From Pyropia yezoensis (Eukaryota > Rhodophyta > Bangiophyceae > Bangiales > Bangiaceae): a DNA stretch of 64,000 nucleotides. The stretch covers positions 23,410,020-23,474,019 of the forward strand of contig CM020620.1 of NCBI GenBank assembly GCA_009829735.1, given 5' to 3'. The notes under the pieces are model-generated. The model was not told the DNA's origin. It saw nothing but the letters and a program-made list of their open reading frames with translations, and did not search any database. Position 1 is the stretch's first letter; every line of letters begins with the position of its first letter. The translations under genes and the position numbers were made by a program. Positions 30,656-42,284 of this stretch are shown here, one piece after another.

Positions 30656-32315
30656 GGGGGGGGGTGGTGGTGGGGGCGAGGGGGGGTGCGGGGGCGGCTT
30701 GCGCGACGGCGGATTATTGCTCCGATAGTAGTCTGAACAGCGTACGAGGCATAGCGTAAATACGTACAGCACGTATGCACGTCGACAACAGGGGAAAGAA
30801 GAGCACTGCTCATGGGCGCGCGCGTCTGCCCCAGGGGCTTGTCCCGTTCGGTCCATCATGGACCATGGTCATGGCCAGGGCCACAGACGTGCTGCAGCAC
30901 GAAGATGGCGGTGATCGCCCGCACGGGGGAACATGCACGATGCAGCTGTCATAGGGGCTACTTTGACATCTAGATCAGTAACGCCTCCGCCTGTTGGGCT
31001 GCCCCGCTCGGCTCGTCAAGGACCCGAGCCACCACTGCGACGGGTACGAGGCCGGCCGGCTACACCGCCTGCCCCCCTCGCGGGGCCCAGCCTGTCCTGC
31101 CCTCGCGCAGTGTAGCAGCCGCCACGGCCGTGGGGCGCGCGCACCCGTAGATACGCCGGGCCATGTACCCACCCCCGCGGCTCGTCCTCGCCGTGCACAC
31201 CGTCGTGACGGGTGGACGCACGGCCGCTGACGGCCGTCCCAGGGGCCCTTGTCGTCGACGGGGGGGCAGACAGGTCGGCCACACCGGGCACACCCGCCCC
31301 GTGGTGCCCGTACTCCACGAGGCGTGGACGGCAGGTCGGGTGGTGTGTGCTGCCACCGGCTGCCATCGCGGGGGATCCCCACCGCAGCGGCCCTCTTGCT
31401 CCCCCTCCTCCCGCGGGGGCGGGTGGGACTTGGGATCTGGGGGGGTGGGGGGTGGGGGGGTGGGACCCGCGGTTGCCACGCACCACGCGTACGGGTTGAT
31501 GGGGGGGAGGGAGGGAGGGCGCGGGTGATTGCGGGAGGTATGTACCTGCCACGGGGTGGGGGGCCCACCACCCGTGGGAGAGCGAAAAAAAAAACAGATG
31601 GAGAGATGGGGAGAGGAGGAGGTCCGACCCGCCACGGGTCGGCAGGCCACCGCCACGCCCAAGCCTGCCGGCGGCGGTGCCTCACCAGATGCGTGTCGGC
31701 CTACTGTTGCGAGCGGGGGTGTGGTCGGGGCGCGCGCCCACGGGTTGTGGCCGCGCCAAGAGGGGGGGAAGGACGCGGCGGGGGCACCCCGGTCGGCAGT
31801 GGCCACGCGGCGGCCGGGCTTATCCCCACCGCCCCCGCTCTCACGGCCGGCGGCCACCTGACCAGACGGGCGGGTGGGGGCCCCCCACGGCGGTCCCCCC
31901 GCGGCGGCTGTGGCTCTGCGGGGAGAGGGGGGGGAGCCGCGCGGGGGGGCGGCGGGACAGGGGGCGGGAGTTCCTGCGGCACCCCCCGGGAGGGGGGGGG
32001 GGGTCCGTACACCATCCCGTGCGCCCCCTGCGCCGTGGGGGGCAACGCCGGTGGCGCAGCCGCCGGGCGGCGCGCCGCGTAAAGGGGGCACCCCGACGGG
32101 GCGCGGCGTCTTGCGCCCGCGGGGGGCCGACGACGACGACCGCCACCTCCTCCCACCTCGCCGCCGGTGGCCTTGTGGTGGCCCTCCCACGTGTTGCTCT
32201 GCTGGCCAGGCAGCCAGCGCTCGTGGCGGTAGTCGTCGGTGCGGCTGCGTCCCTGCCACGCCCACGCCCCCCCCCCACGGTTGCCCCCCCTCCCCCCCCA
32301 AAGATCTCCGTCGTC
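30656..32315. other. Intergenic between P450-2 and P450-3
   Basis: No supported gene. 30700-31020 is less GC-rich and carries GTAC-rich words (CGTACG, ATACGTAC, CACGTATG). The rest is C/G-run DNA. The ~250 bases before 32316 share a block with the P450-1 upstream region. Confidence 0.5.
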
Positions 32316-33755
32316 ATGGGCGACCGGGTGGTGCTCCCCCCCCAGCCGCTCGCCCATATCGTTACGGCCGTCTCGACGGCCGCCACCTATGGCGCCGTCC
32401 GTCAGTTGCTCGGGTGCCCCCCCTGGGTCGCCGCCGCCGCCGCGGCGGTGGCGGCCCCCCTGGTGGCCCTCTGCTGGCCGCGCTTTGCCACCGACACCCT
32501 CCGTCTCCACGGCACCGTCCTCCCCGGCGTACCCGGCGACGGGGACGGGTGGCTCCTCGGGCGGGCGCCGGAGCTCGCCCGCGCCATGGCGGCCAAACGC
32601 ACCTGCTTCCTGGTGACCGCCTGGCGCGCCGCGGCGGGGACCCCAAACTACCAGGTGTGGCTGGCCGGCAAGCGCCGCGTCTACCTCAGCCACCCCACCG
32701 ACATTGCGCACGTCCTCGGGCGGGTGTGCCCGCCGCGGGACCGGCGGTGGATGCGCGCGTTTGGCCTGCCCATCAGCCCCAAGGTGCTCATCCTGACGGC
32801 GGGGGCGGAGCACGCGGCGGCGCGGCGGCTGCTGGCGGCGCCGCTCGCCGACGGGCGGGTGCTCGCCGCCGCCGCCGCGGGCGTCGTTGCCGACGTGTGG
32901 GCAGAGGGCGGGGGGGGGGGGGGCGCCGCAGACGCGCCCGTTGGGGGCCCCCTGGCGGCCGCCGCCGACGGCGGGGGGGCGGCGGACGTGGCCGCCGCCG
33001 CCGAGGCCATCACCCTCCGCGCCATGCACCGGACCATGGTGTCGGTGCCGGCGACGGCGGGGGCGGACTTTGGGCCCGCCCTCCGCGCCCTCTTCCCCCT
33101 CCTCCTGCCGCTGATGCTGGTGCCGGCGCCGGGGGTGTTTGCGCCGCGCCGGCTGGCGCGCATCCGGGCGGTGGGCGACCGCTTCCGGCGGTACATGGTG
33201 CACCACGAGGCGGCCCGCCGGGCGGCGTATGACGCGGGGCGGTGGCCCCGGTCGCAGCCGCGGGATATCCTCGACGTGCTGCTCGCCGACGCGGACGGGG
33301 GGGGGGTGTACGCGGGCGACCGGGACCGCCTGGCCGCCGACTTTATGGCCCTCCTGGTGGCGGGCGTCGACACAACGGTACGTGCCGCCGGCGGGGGGCG
33401 TGGGGAGGGCGGGGGGGGGGGGGGGGGAAGGGGGGGGGGGCTTGTTGGCCCCCGGCGGCGGGGACCACGAGGTGGGTGGGAGAGAGGGGGCACGCGGGGG
33501 GGGAGCGTCCCCTGGTGGCGGCCGCCGCGTGGCGTGAGGGGTGTGGCGGCTGGTACTGAACCGCGTGGTGCACCCGTTCGTCCCACCCTCGCTGAAGCCC
33601 CCGCGCCCGCCGTGCTGCTGCGCCCCTCGTTCTTGCCCCGTCACGCCCCCCCCACCGACAGGCGCAATCCCTCCAGTGGGGTATCTACCTCCTGTGCACC
33701 CACCCCGACGTGCAGGCGCGGGTCCTCCAAGAGGTGTCGACGGTGCTCCCTCCCT

Positions 33756-33786
<31 letters not shown>

Positions 33787-34396
33787 AGGCGCCACCGCCG
33801 GCCCGACCGGCAGCAGCGGCGAGCAGGGGACCCCCTCATCCCCGCCCCCCCCCCCCGCCTTTGACGCCGCCACCTTCACCGCCCTCCCCTACCTCCACAC
33901 CGTGTGGCAGGAGACGCTCCGCCTCTACCCCCCCGCCGCGTCGGGGGTGTCCCGGCGGCTCGCCGCGGATGTGGTGCTCCCGTCGTGTGGGGCGGTGCTT
34001 CCGGCGGGGACGTCCATCAAGATGCCCCACCACACAACCTTTCGGTCCCCACAAAACTACCCCCACCCCGACACCTTTGACCCAGACCGGTGGGCGACGC
34101 CCCCCGCCGCCGCCGGCCCGCGAGGCGGCGGCGGCGGCGGCGGCGGCAACACGGGCAGCGCCAAGGGGGTGGGCGAAAACGCGTGGCGGCCGTTTGGCAT
34201 GGGCCCCGGCAGCTGCATGGGCCGGGACCTCGCGGAGGTGGAGTGGAAGGCCGCCGTCGCGACGCTGGTGACAAAGTACGAGGTGTCCCTGGCAGGACCC
34301 GCGTCGGGCGTCAAGGAGGTGGACGCCATTACGCTGCGGCCGTCGCAGATGCTGGTGCGGCTGCGCCGGCGGGTGCCGGCGGGTGGGGGGGGGTGA
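32316..34396 (+). CDS. Cytochrome P450, paralogue 3
   Basis: Two exons, 32316-33377 and 33662-34396 (598 aa), with donor GTACGT and acceptor ACCGACAG, phase 0, joining AGVDTT to AQSLQWGIYLL. ATG 32316 gives MGDRVVLPPQPLAHIV, nearly identical to paralogue 1. Anchor helices at ~10-60; PNYQVWLAGKRRVYLSHPTD; I helix LLVAGVDTT with the Asp-Thr pair intact; K helix ETLR; FDPDRW; heme loop FGMGPGSCMG. As in the other copies the Arg of F-x2-G-x-R-x-C is missing (Gly). Ala-run and Gly-run inserts sit in surface loops. It is convergent with the G6PD gene. Confidence 0.9.
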
Positions 34397-35008
34397 CGAG
34401 GACTGGATGACGGGTCCGCCAGGTCGGGCGACCAGGGCGAGCACTGGGCAGCGCAGGGACCACACCTGGTCGAGGGGACCGACCAGTCGGGACCGCAGCG
34501 CATGAGGCGTGCCGTATAAGGGTGAATGAACGGCTGGGCATGAAGATAGACGCCTGCACGGACGAGTAGCGATGCGTCGATGATTCCTTTCAACGCAGCT
34601 GGTGGACAGCGCGTTGCGCATAGGTACCGGCCATGCTGAGGGTTGGCGGTCAGGCAATGGCAGCACGTTTGCACCCAAAGCATCGCCATTGGGCAGGCAC
34701 ACCGATAACAGGCGACAATGGGTGCCCCAGGGGCAAGCAACAACATGAAAGGGAGAAGGGATGTTGTGATCAGTAGCAAATCACGCAGGGCTGTAGTAGC
34801 AATAGACGCACCGATGAGATGTACCCCAAAGACGCACCGATGCTGTTGCTACAAACGCAGAGGACGGTGAGGGGGGGCCTCGGTCCGAGCTCTGCGTGCC
34901 TCACCAAACACGCCCCCCCCCTCCACGGAATTGAGAATAGGGATGCACCACCCCCACCGTCGCGTCACCTTGTCAGCGTCGCGCGCACCGCACACACTGG
35001 TGGCAGCC
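34397..35008. other. Convergent 3' region, P450-3 and G6PD
   Basis: Of ordinary GC content. No gene seen. A 12-bp word GACGCACCGATG occurs twice (about 34806 and 34832). Confidence 0.5.
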
Positions 35009-37130
35009 TCACATCTTGGCGTCGCCCTGGGTCGGCGGGTGCCACTCGTACGTCGGGTCGCGCTTGTAAAAGCGGGACACAAACTCGTCAGCTTCGGCGG
35101 GCCCGCGGGAAAAGGCCTTGTACTTGATGGGCTGCTTCTTCCCCGCCTCGATGTCATGGAGGAGGGGCGTAAAGATCTTCCACGCCGCCCGCAGCTCGTC
35201 GTCGCGCACAAACGCGGCCTGCTTCCCCCGCAGGCAGTCGAGGATGAGGCGGGTGTAGGCCGACGGGGAGTCGGCCATCTTGTCATCAAAGCGGCTGCCA
35301 TACGAGAGGTCCAGCTCCGTCGCGACGGGCGCGCCAGCCAGACCGGGGGTCTTGACATTGGTCTTCATGTACACCGCCTCGTTGGGCTGCACCCGCAGAA
35401 CCAGCTCGTTGGCAGGCACCCGGATGCCAGGGAACATGGCGGCAGCCGCGGCGGGGGTGTGGAACTTCATCCGCACCTCCACCTTCTTCTCGTCCAGCGC
35501 CTTGCCAGCCTTCATCACAAACGGAACGCCCGCCCAGCGGGGGTTGTCCACGTACATGACCAGCGCGGCGTAGGTGGGGGTCACCGAATCGTCGGGAACG
35601 GTGTCGTCCTCCGTGTAACCAGGCATGGAGCCGTCGTCGGGGGCAGCGTACTGGCCCATGACACACTTGTCCAGCGTGATGGGCTTGATGGCGTGCAGCA
35701 CCTTGACCTTCTCGTCCCGCACATAGTCGCCAAAGTCCTCGCCGGCGGCGCGTACGGGGGCGTCCATGGCAATGAGTGCCAGCATCTGCGTCAGGTGATT
35801 TTGCATCACATCACGGACTGGGGGAGGGGGGCAGGCACGGAAGTGCACACACAAGAAGCCAAGTAAGAGAGCAGCAATGGAGGAGGGCGCAGCAAGGCGC
35901 AACGACCAGATTCGTTGACCGGAACGTCAGTCCTCTGATAGAGGCTCAACAGCCCAGCAGGCGCGCCCAAGACCAACGCATGCAACAAAACAAACCGCTG
36001 CCCCCTCACACACACTCCAGCCCCCCGGCACGTACTGATGCCAAACGAATCAAAGTAGCCGCCGCGGCCCTCGGTGCCAATGTCCTCCTTGAACGTGATG
36101 ACGACGCTCTCCACGTAGTGGCGGTTCCACAGCGGCTCAAACATCGAGTTGGCAAAGCGCAGGACCAACAGGTTCTGGTTCATCTCCTGTGAGGCGGGGA
36201 AAACGAGCAGCAATGAAATGGGGCAGACATACAGCAGACATGCAACCAGCAGCACAAACGAAACGAGACCGGGAGCGGCGCACCAAAGCGGAACGAACCG
36301 TCAGTACCTCACTCTCACACAATCAGCGCATCGCCGAACAACCCACTCACGCACAGCCGACCGAGAGTGCCTGGGGCCAGCCAGAGCGCCAACCAGTGGG
36401 GCAACCGCGAGCTGGCCAGCTCGGCTCAACCCCACCACCCCCCCCCCCCTCGGTAACAGTGCCCACGTACCTTGCCGAGGTAGTGATCGACGAAGTAGGT
36501 CTGGTCAGGCGTGAAGAGCCCATTGATGGTCTTGGACAGCTCCTCAAACGAGGCGGTGTCCTTGCCAAACGGCTTCTCTACCACCAGCCGGTTCCAGCCC
36601 GTCTTGGACAGGGCCCCCTCCTTGATGGCCGACCCAATGTCCGCAAACACCGACGGCGGGACGGCGAAGTAAAAGAGGCGGTTGGCCACCTCCTGGCCGT
36701 CGGCCTGCTCCCGCTCCTCCATCTCGTCAAAGACGCCCTTGACATCTTCCGCACTGTCGTACTGCCCCCGCCGGTAAATAACGGTGGACAGGAAGGCGTC
36801 GATGCGGTCCTCCTCCCCCTTGTGCTTCTTTACCAGCACCGGCCGCCACGCGTCCCGCAGCTCCTCATCCGTCTTTTTCGACCGCGCGTACCCGACAATG
36901 GTCATCTGCTTGGGGAGGTAGTCCCGCTGGTAGAGCTCGTACAGCGCGGGGGCGGTGAGCTTCTTGGCCAGGTCCCCAGACGCGCCAATGACCAGGATGG
37001 TCAGCGACTCGGCCAGGTACTTGGAGCCCGCCGACGCGTCGGCCGGCGCGGCCGCCACCTCCTCCTGCGTGGGGGGGGCCGCGGAAGCCGCCTTGGGCGG
37101 CCGCTCCGCCACTGCCGTGCCACCAGCCAT
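35009..37130 (-). CDS. G6PD: Glucose-6-phosphate 1-dehydrogenase
   Basis: Three exons: 37130-36471, 36186-36036 and 35817-35009, total 539 aa. Both donors are GTACGT; joins give DHYLGK-EMNQNL and [14 protein letters not shown]. It oxidises glucose 6-phosphate with NADP+ to the lactone, the first and NADPH-yielding step of the oxidative pentose phosphate pathway in the cytosol. Visible are the Rossmann motif [11 protein letters not shown], the substrate/catalytic segment VDHYLGKEMNQN (family RIDHYLGKE, the Arg replaced here), [27 protein letters not shown], and the C-terminal [17 protein letters not shown] ~45-residue Ala/Pro-rich N-terminal extension precedes the catalytic domain. It does not look like a clear targeting peptide. 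Start is the ATG at 37128-37130. An upstream GTG in frame is not needed. Confidence 0.95.
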
Positions 37131-38882
37131 GGTACCGACCGACCGCCGCACGGGGCTCGCCGCCTACGCGTTGGGGGGGGGGGGGGGGGGGGGCGGCGTG
37201 CGCGCGGAGGGGGGCGCGGGGGCGGGGACCGGGGGGGCGGCGGGGGGGGGGGGGAGGGGGGGGGGGGGGGGGGGGGGGCTGGAAATGAGGGACGACCAAC
37301 GCTGCCGACCAGGAGACGGGCGCTTGGCGTGGGGCAGCGGGCAACCTAGCCGCGACGATGGCGGTGGTGGTGCCGGTGCCGGTGGAGTTACGTACCCGGA
37401 ATGCCAGCTGGGGGAGCGCCGTTCTGGGTCCCTCCTAACCAGGTGGTGGTGGGGGGGGGATTGGCCGACAACCAACCACGCGCACACCGGCAACCCGCCC
37501 ACGCGCGGGGATGGAAATCCGGTCTGACTCGCGGCACCCCCACCCGCCCAGCGTCGGAAGCCGGGGGCGCGGGGCGGGGGGTGCATCCAGCAGCGCACCG
37601 ACGCTCCACCCCCCCCCCCCTTGTGCATGCAATCACAGGTCAGGAGTGGGAGCCGTGTGACCCCCCCCCCGTTCCGTGCGATCCGATTCTCCAGTCCCAG
37701 GCGGACCCGGCGGCGCGCGCTCAGGTTGAATCCGCCTACGCGCTGGTGTGGCAAGGGGGGGGGGGGGGGGGGGGGGGGCGGCTTGAGTGGCTGTCTCGAC
37801 CCCCGCCACGTCGTGCTGCTGCTGAGGTGTGGGGCCGCCAGCCGTGTAGGGCGTGCCGTTTCGACGGCTCTCCCTTCCATCCACCTGTGGATCCACACCC
37901 CGCGGGCCGCCGGGGGCGGCTGCCGCGTTTCGCGTTTCGACCCACGCCCTGCCGCTTCCTTCGGGGTGGAAGCTTTGGACGGGGGCCGCCCCCTGCCCCC
38001 TCCCGGGCCGCGAGTCCGCGCTGCCGTCAGAGAGCGGGTGGTCCCCCGCCCCCGCCCCCCCCGCCGCCGGCCCCCCCCGGCTCCCGTGGCTACTCCCGCG
38101 CGGGGCCTGCGCGGTGCAGGCACCCGCCGTGCCTAATCTCCACCGGCGGCGTGGCGGCGCCCGCCATCCTCCCCGTGGTGTGGGCCACGCACGCGGCCGC
38201 CTGACGGCGGCGGCCCAGACGGGGGTGGGGAGGGGGGGGGGGCGGGGCTGCTGCCGCCCCGCCTTGCCCGCCCACGTCCCTCCCCCACGCCCCTTCCCCC
38301 CCCCCGCTCGTCCCTGCCGTTGGCGTCAGCCAGTGGGCCTGCCGTCTGGGGGTGGGACGCGGTGCTTTCGACCGGGTCCGCCTGCGGGCCGCGGCGCGGC
38401 AGCGCCGCGGCGGCGACGTGTTGCGGCCCATCGATACAATACCAAACGGCGCCACCCACCCGCCCGCCCACACGCCCTTCCGCGTGGACGGTGGACCCGT
38501 TTCCATGGCGCTGGGGGGGGGGGGGGGGGGGGATGGGTTGGAGGTGGGGGGATGCCGCGTTATGGGCGTGAACCCGGGGGTGGTGGGGAGGGAGGGGGCT
38601 GGGACCGACGGGGGCTCGAACCGACGCCCCGGGGCCGCTTTTCTTGGCGGCAACGCCCCCCCCGGGGGCACACCGCGCGGCGGCGGCGGGCGTGGCGGTG
38701 GCGGTGGTGGTCGTGGCGGTCGCGGCGGTGGTTGGGGTGCCCGCTGCCGGGGCGCCGCGCCGCCGGGGCCACCCCCGCGGGCACGCGGGCCGCCCCCCCC
38801 GGTGGGGGTGGGGCACCAGACCAATGCAACGGATGGGTTGTCCCCTGCGTGGCTTTGGCCGACGCGCCCCTCCCCTTTGATT
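37131..38882. other. Intergenic, G-run rich
   Basis: Upstream of G6PD. Very long G runs at 37171-37190 and 37230-37280, others at 37757-37778 and 38514-38532. Several ORFs are GC-bias shadows with no recognisable protein. Confidence 0.5.
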
Positions 38883-39659
38883 CTATTGTACAGTACATGG
38901 ACAAACAGCCAAGGCTGCAGCAACACGGCCTCCCCAGATACCCGTCGGAGCGGGGGGGAGGTTGGCCTCTTTGGCAGTGCGCGCGGCGCGCCGGCCGTGG
39001 CAGCGGGGCCCGACCGAATGAGACAGAAGGGAGGCCACCGCGCGTCGCCCACACAACACCCCAGTTAGAAATACACGCCGCGGACCCCCCCAGGGGCACA
39101 CGCCAGTCAGTGGGGGCAACCGCCGCCGCCGCCGCCGCCGCCGCCGCCCCCACCGCGTGGCCGGCTGGTGGGAAGGGGCGGTGGGCTGCTGCAGCGACGC
39201 CCCCGCACATGAGGGGGGGAGAAGGGGCGCCCCCGGCCAGCCGCCTGGGCGCGCGGCGCCCCCACCGGCCACCCCGCCCCCCCGGCCGTCAAAAGGCAAA
39301 CGACACTTGCCGGCGGGCAAAGCCGCGGCGGCGGCCGGCAAGGCGTCCCCCCCGCTTGTTCCCCCCCCCCCCCCCATCCGGCTGGTGGGGGTGGAGGAGG
39401 CGGCGGCGGCCACTTCGGCCCAGTCGTCCCGCTCGAGCAGCCGCGTCGCGTCGCCGCGGCTGTCATAGACCACCGCCGAGGCGGCCAACAGCTCTTGCAG
39501 CCGCAGGTGGGCCGACACGCTCGCCGACCCGACCACGTTGACCACCGTGTTGGCGGCGGTGGTGGCGTCAAAGAGGGAGCGCGCGTCGGGTGGGAGCACC
39601 GCCGCCAGGTCAATGGTGTCGTCCCCATCAATGGTGATGGCAGAGAGGGTGGCGCCCAT
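38883..39659 (-). CDS. Possible small protein, MGATLSAI start (uncertain)
   Basis: ATG at 39657-39659 opens a frame whose first ~95 residues look like protein rather than repeat: MGATLSAITIDGDDTIDL, then FDATTAANTVVNVVGSASVS, HLRLQELLAASAVVYD, LLERDDWAEVAAAASS. Gly at position 2 would permit N-myristoylation. After about residue 105 the frame is Gly/Ala/Arg-rich with a (CGC)n run and is probably read into an intron or untranslated DNA, so the given 3' end is the frame's stop, not a confident gene end. No family recognised. Confidence 0.35.
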   Translation of the reverse strand: MGATLSAITIDGDDTIDLAAVLPPDARSLFDATTAANTVVNVVGSASVSAHLRLQELLAASAVVYDSRGDATRLLERDDWAEVAAAASSTPTSRMGGGGGTSGGDALPAAAAALPAGKCRLPFDGRGGGVAGGGAARPGGWPGAPLLPPSCAGASLQQPTAPSHQPATRWGRRRRRRRRRLPPLTGVCPWGGPRRVFLTGVLCGRRAVASLLSHSVGPRCHGRRAARTAKEANLPPAPTGIWGGRVAAALAVCPCTVQ

Positions 39660-42284
39660 GGTTGGTGGGGTTTCTTGGGGGGGGGGGGGGGCAAGGGGGG
39701 AAGGGTTGGAGGGAAGGGCAGAGGGCGTCCGAGGGGGGAAGGGGGGGGAGGGGGAAGGGGAGAAGAGGGGCGAGGAGGGGAGGGGCGGGGAGGGGGGGAA
39801 GCAAAACGAGGCAGAGGTGGGATTGGAAAAGGGGAGCACGCAAAGGAGGTTGTGGGGGAGAAGAGCCAGGAGTGGGACAGGGGGGCGTGGAAGAGGAGAG
39901 GAGGAGGTGCGCCGATGGGATGGGGCGGCTGCCGACCACGGTTGTGTACCAGCCAGCCTCGCCACGGCCGCGACAGCGCGGGACAGCAGCGGCAGCCCCG
40001 TGAGGCTGCGCAACCCAACCGAGACAGCGCCCTGCCAGCAAAGGCGGTGGGGGTGGGGGGGGGGCAGGGGTGCCGACGCAAGGGCGGCCGCCCGGCCGCC
40101 GCCACAGGCCCGGCCAGCGCAGCAGCCCCCCACCCACCCCCCCCCCCCCCTGCCGCCCCACCCCCGCGCTGCCCCGCCCCCGCGCTGCCTTCCCTCCCTC
40201 CTACCTTGCTTCATCCCCCCCCCCCCCCCCCTCCCCCCCCCAACGAAGGGCCTATCAGCCATCTCTGCCCAAAACGCCCGCCGGGAGCCCGCGGGAGAGA
40301 AGGGGTGACCGCCCACACCCCGCCTCCACCCCCACCCCACTGCGAGGTCCTGCCCGACGTGCCAGGGTGGTGGCCCACCCCCGACGGCGGGATCCCCTGC
40401 CCCCTGTCCCTTCCCCCCCCCCCCACCCACCCACGCTCAGCCGCAGGCAGCGGCGGCGGCGACGGCGACGGCGGGCCGAGTGCAAGCGCCTGGCGCCAGG
40501 GGGAAGTGTCTGCCACCGCGCGCGCGCGCGCAGTGACGCGTGGCCGGCCGGCCGGCCGTCCCCGGCTGCCGCCGCCGCCGCCGCCGCCCCCGACGCCGCC
40601 GCTGCCGCTGCCGCTGCCGCTGCCGCTGGCCGGTGAACGCCCCGACGCGGGGACGCCTGTCGCGACCCAGAGGGGGGGAGCGCCGTCGCTGTCGACGCCG
40701 CCGGCAGGGGCAGCGGCGGCGGCCAAGACGGAAGCAGCAGCAGCAGCAGCAGTCGGCAGCAGCAGCGGCCAGGCCAGCGACGCCGCGGTCGCCCATCCGT
40801 CGCGCCGCCGCGCCCCCGCGGCCACGACGACAGGCGGTGACAGCCCCCCACCGCAGAGCCACCCCAGCCATCCCAACTCTGCCCCAGCCCGTCAGCGTCA
40901 GGGGATGCAGCAAAGAAAGGGGGGGGGGACGGGGACAAAATGGGGTCAGCGGGGCTGCCGTGGCCGCCTGGCGGGTCGAGACAGCCAGGCCTTGTGGGGA
41001 TTGGCGGGGGGCGGGGAGAGGGGGGGGGGGGGGGGGGGGGGGCGGGGGTGGCGGGGGCGGTCCCGCCACCCCCGCCCCCTGCCCCGCCTGTGGCGGCCAG
41101 CGTGCGATGCTCATGGGGATGGGGGCACCACTGAGCACAGCCGGCCGGGGAATGGGCGGGTGGGGAGAGCGCTCAAAGCGGGGGCGGCGGGGGAAAGCAG
41201 CGGCGGGCAGGCCTGCAGGCACCTGCAGGCGGGTCAAGTGCACGCGCGCGCACGTCACCCTTCAGCGGGGACCGTGCGTCGGGCAGACGGCAGAGGCTCG
41301 CGGAGCGGGATGCGAGCCCGAGACTGCTCTTGGTTCCAATTGTCCCTCCGAGATGACGGAGATTGCGAAGTACATCATCGTGAGTTGGTTTGCAACCCCA
41401 TACTTCGGGGACAGCGGGTCAGACAAGGATTCTTCTATACGTATTTATAGAACACAAGTGTACTTGACAGTACGTGACGAAACGTCCAAACGCGTGATGT
41501 ATCATATGGCCGCGGTTGACGCCCCGATTTCCCGCCAAAGGAAAAATGGCGCGCTCTCGCTGCCCGACGCCAGCGCGTTTGAGAGGGGTTTCTCTTTTTG
41601 GCGGGCGCCGGGGCGCTTGGGTGGGTTTGTGTTTTGGCGGGGACGCCCACGCGCCACTGGCCACACAGGGGCCCTCCCCCACCACACCGGCTTGCCCACG
41701 ATGATGCACGAGGTGAGGGGGCCCAACGTCGGTGCCGACGTCCTGGGTCTGCATCATTGGGGACGTGCCGCCCTCCCTCCACACCACCACGTCCCATATA
41801 CAATATACCCCCGACCCAGGCGGCGGAGGGGACAGTGGCTAGCCACAGTCTTTTCTCGCGCACTCACCCCACCGCCGGCGCGCGTCTGTGTGTGCCGCTC
41901 CCCCGCCACTCCGTCACACACTACCCCGTTCGCGGTGGGTGTGTTCATCCTCGCCCACCGTGCCGTGCTGGTTGCTCCTTGCTGCCGCCCGCAGGCCCTC
42001 CCTTCCCTGTGCCCGCGCACTGCCTGGAGCGTCCGTTGCTCCTCGCGCAGCCGGTCACCATCGACGTTGCGTCGTGCCACCCCCGTGCCGCCCACCGCCG
42101 TTGCTGCTCACCTCGGACACCGGTGCACGTCGTCCCGCACACCCTCGTCCCACTCCCCCCCCGCGTCGTCGTCCTTGTCTCCTGTCCTGCTGCCCCTTGC
42201 CCCCCTCGTTTGTACCCCCCCTCCCCCCATCCTTGTCCCTGCCCACTTCCCTCTCCTCTCCCCCCCCCCGCCACCGCACTCGCA
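39660..42284. other. Intergenic, repeats and homopolymer runs
   Basis: Purine-rich at 39675-39900, C runs near 40140-40240, triplet repeats at 40570-40770 and a G run at 41021-41042. 41300-41840 is less GC-rich and has a TATA-like CATATACAATATAC at about 41797, possibly the MCMBP promoter. No gene supported. Confidence 0.5.

Noticed and set aside
31060-32301. Minus-strand ORF of 413 codons upstream of P450-3
   Set aside because: Pro/Gly/Arg-rich shadow across a promoter region with no family signal.
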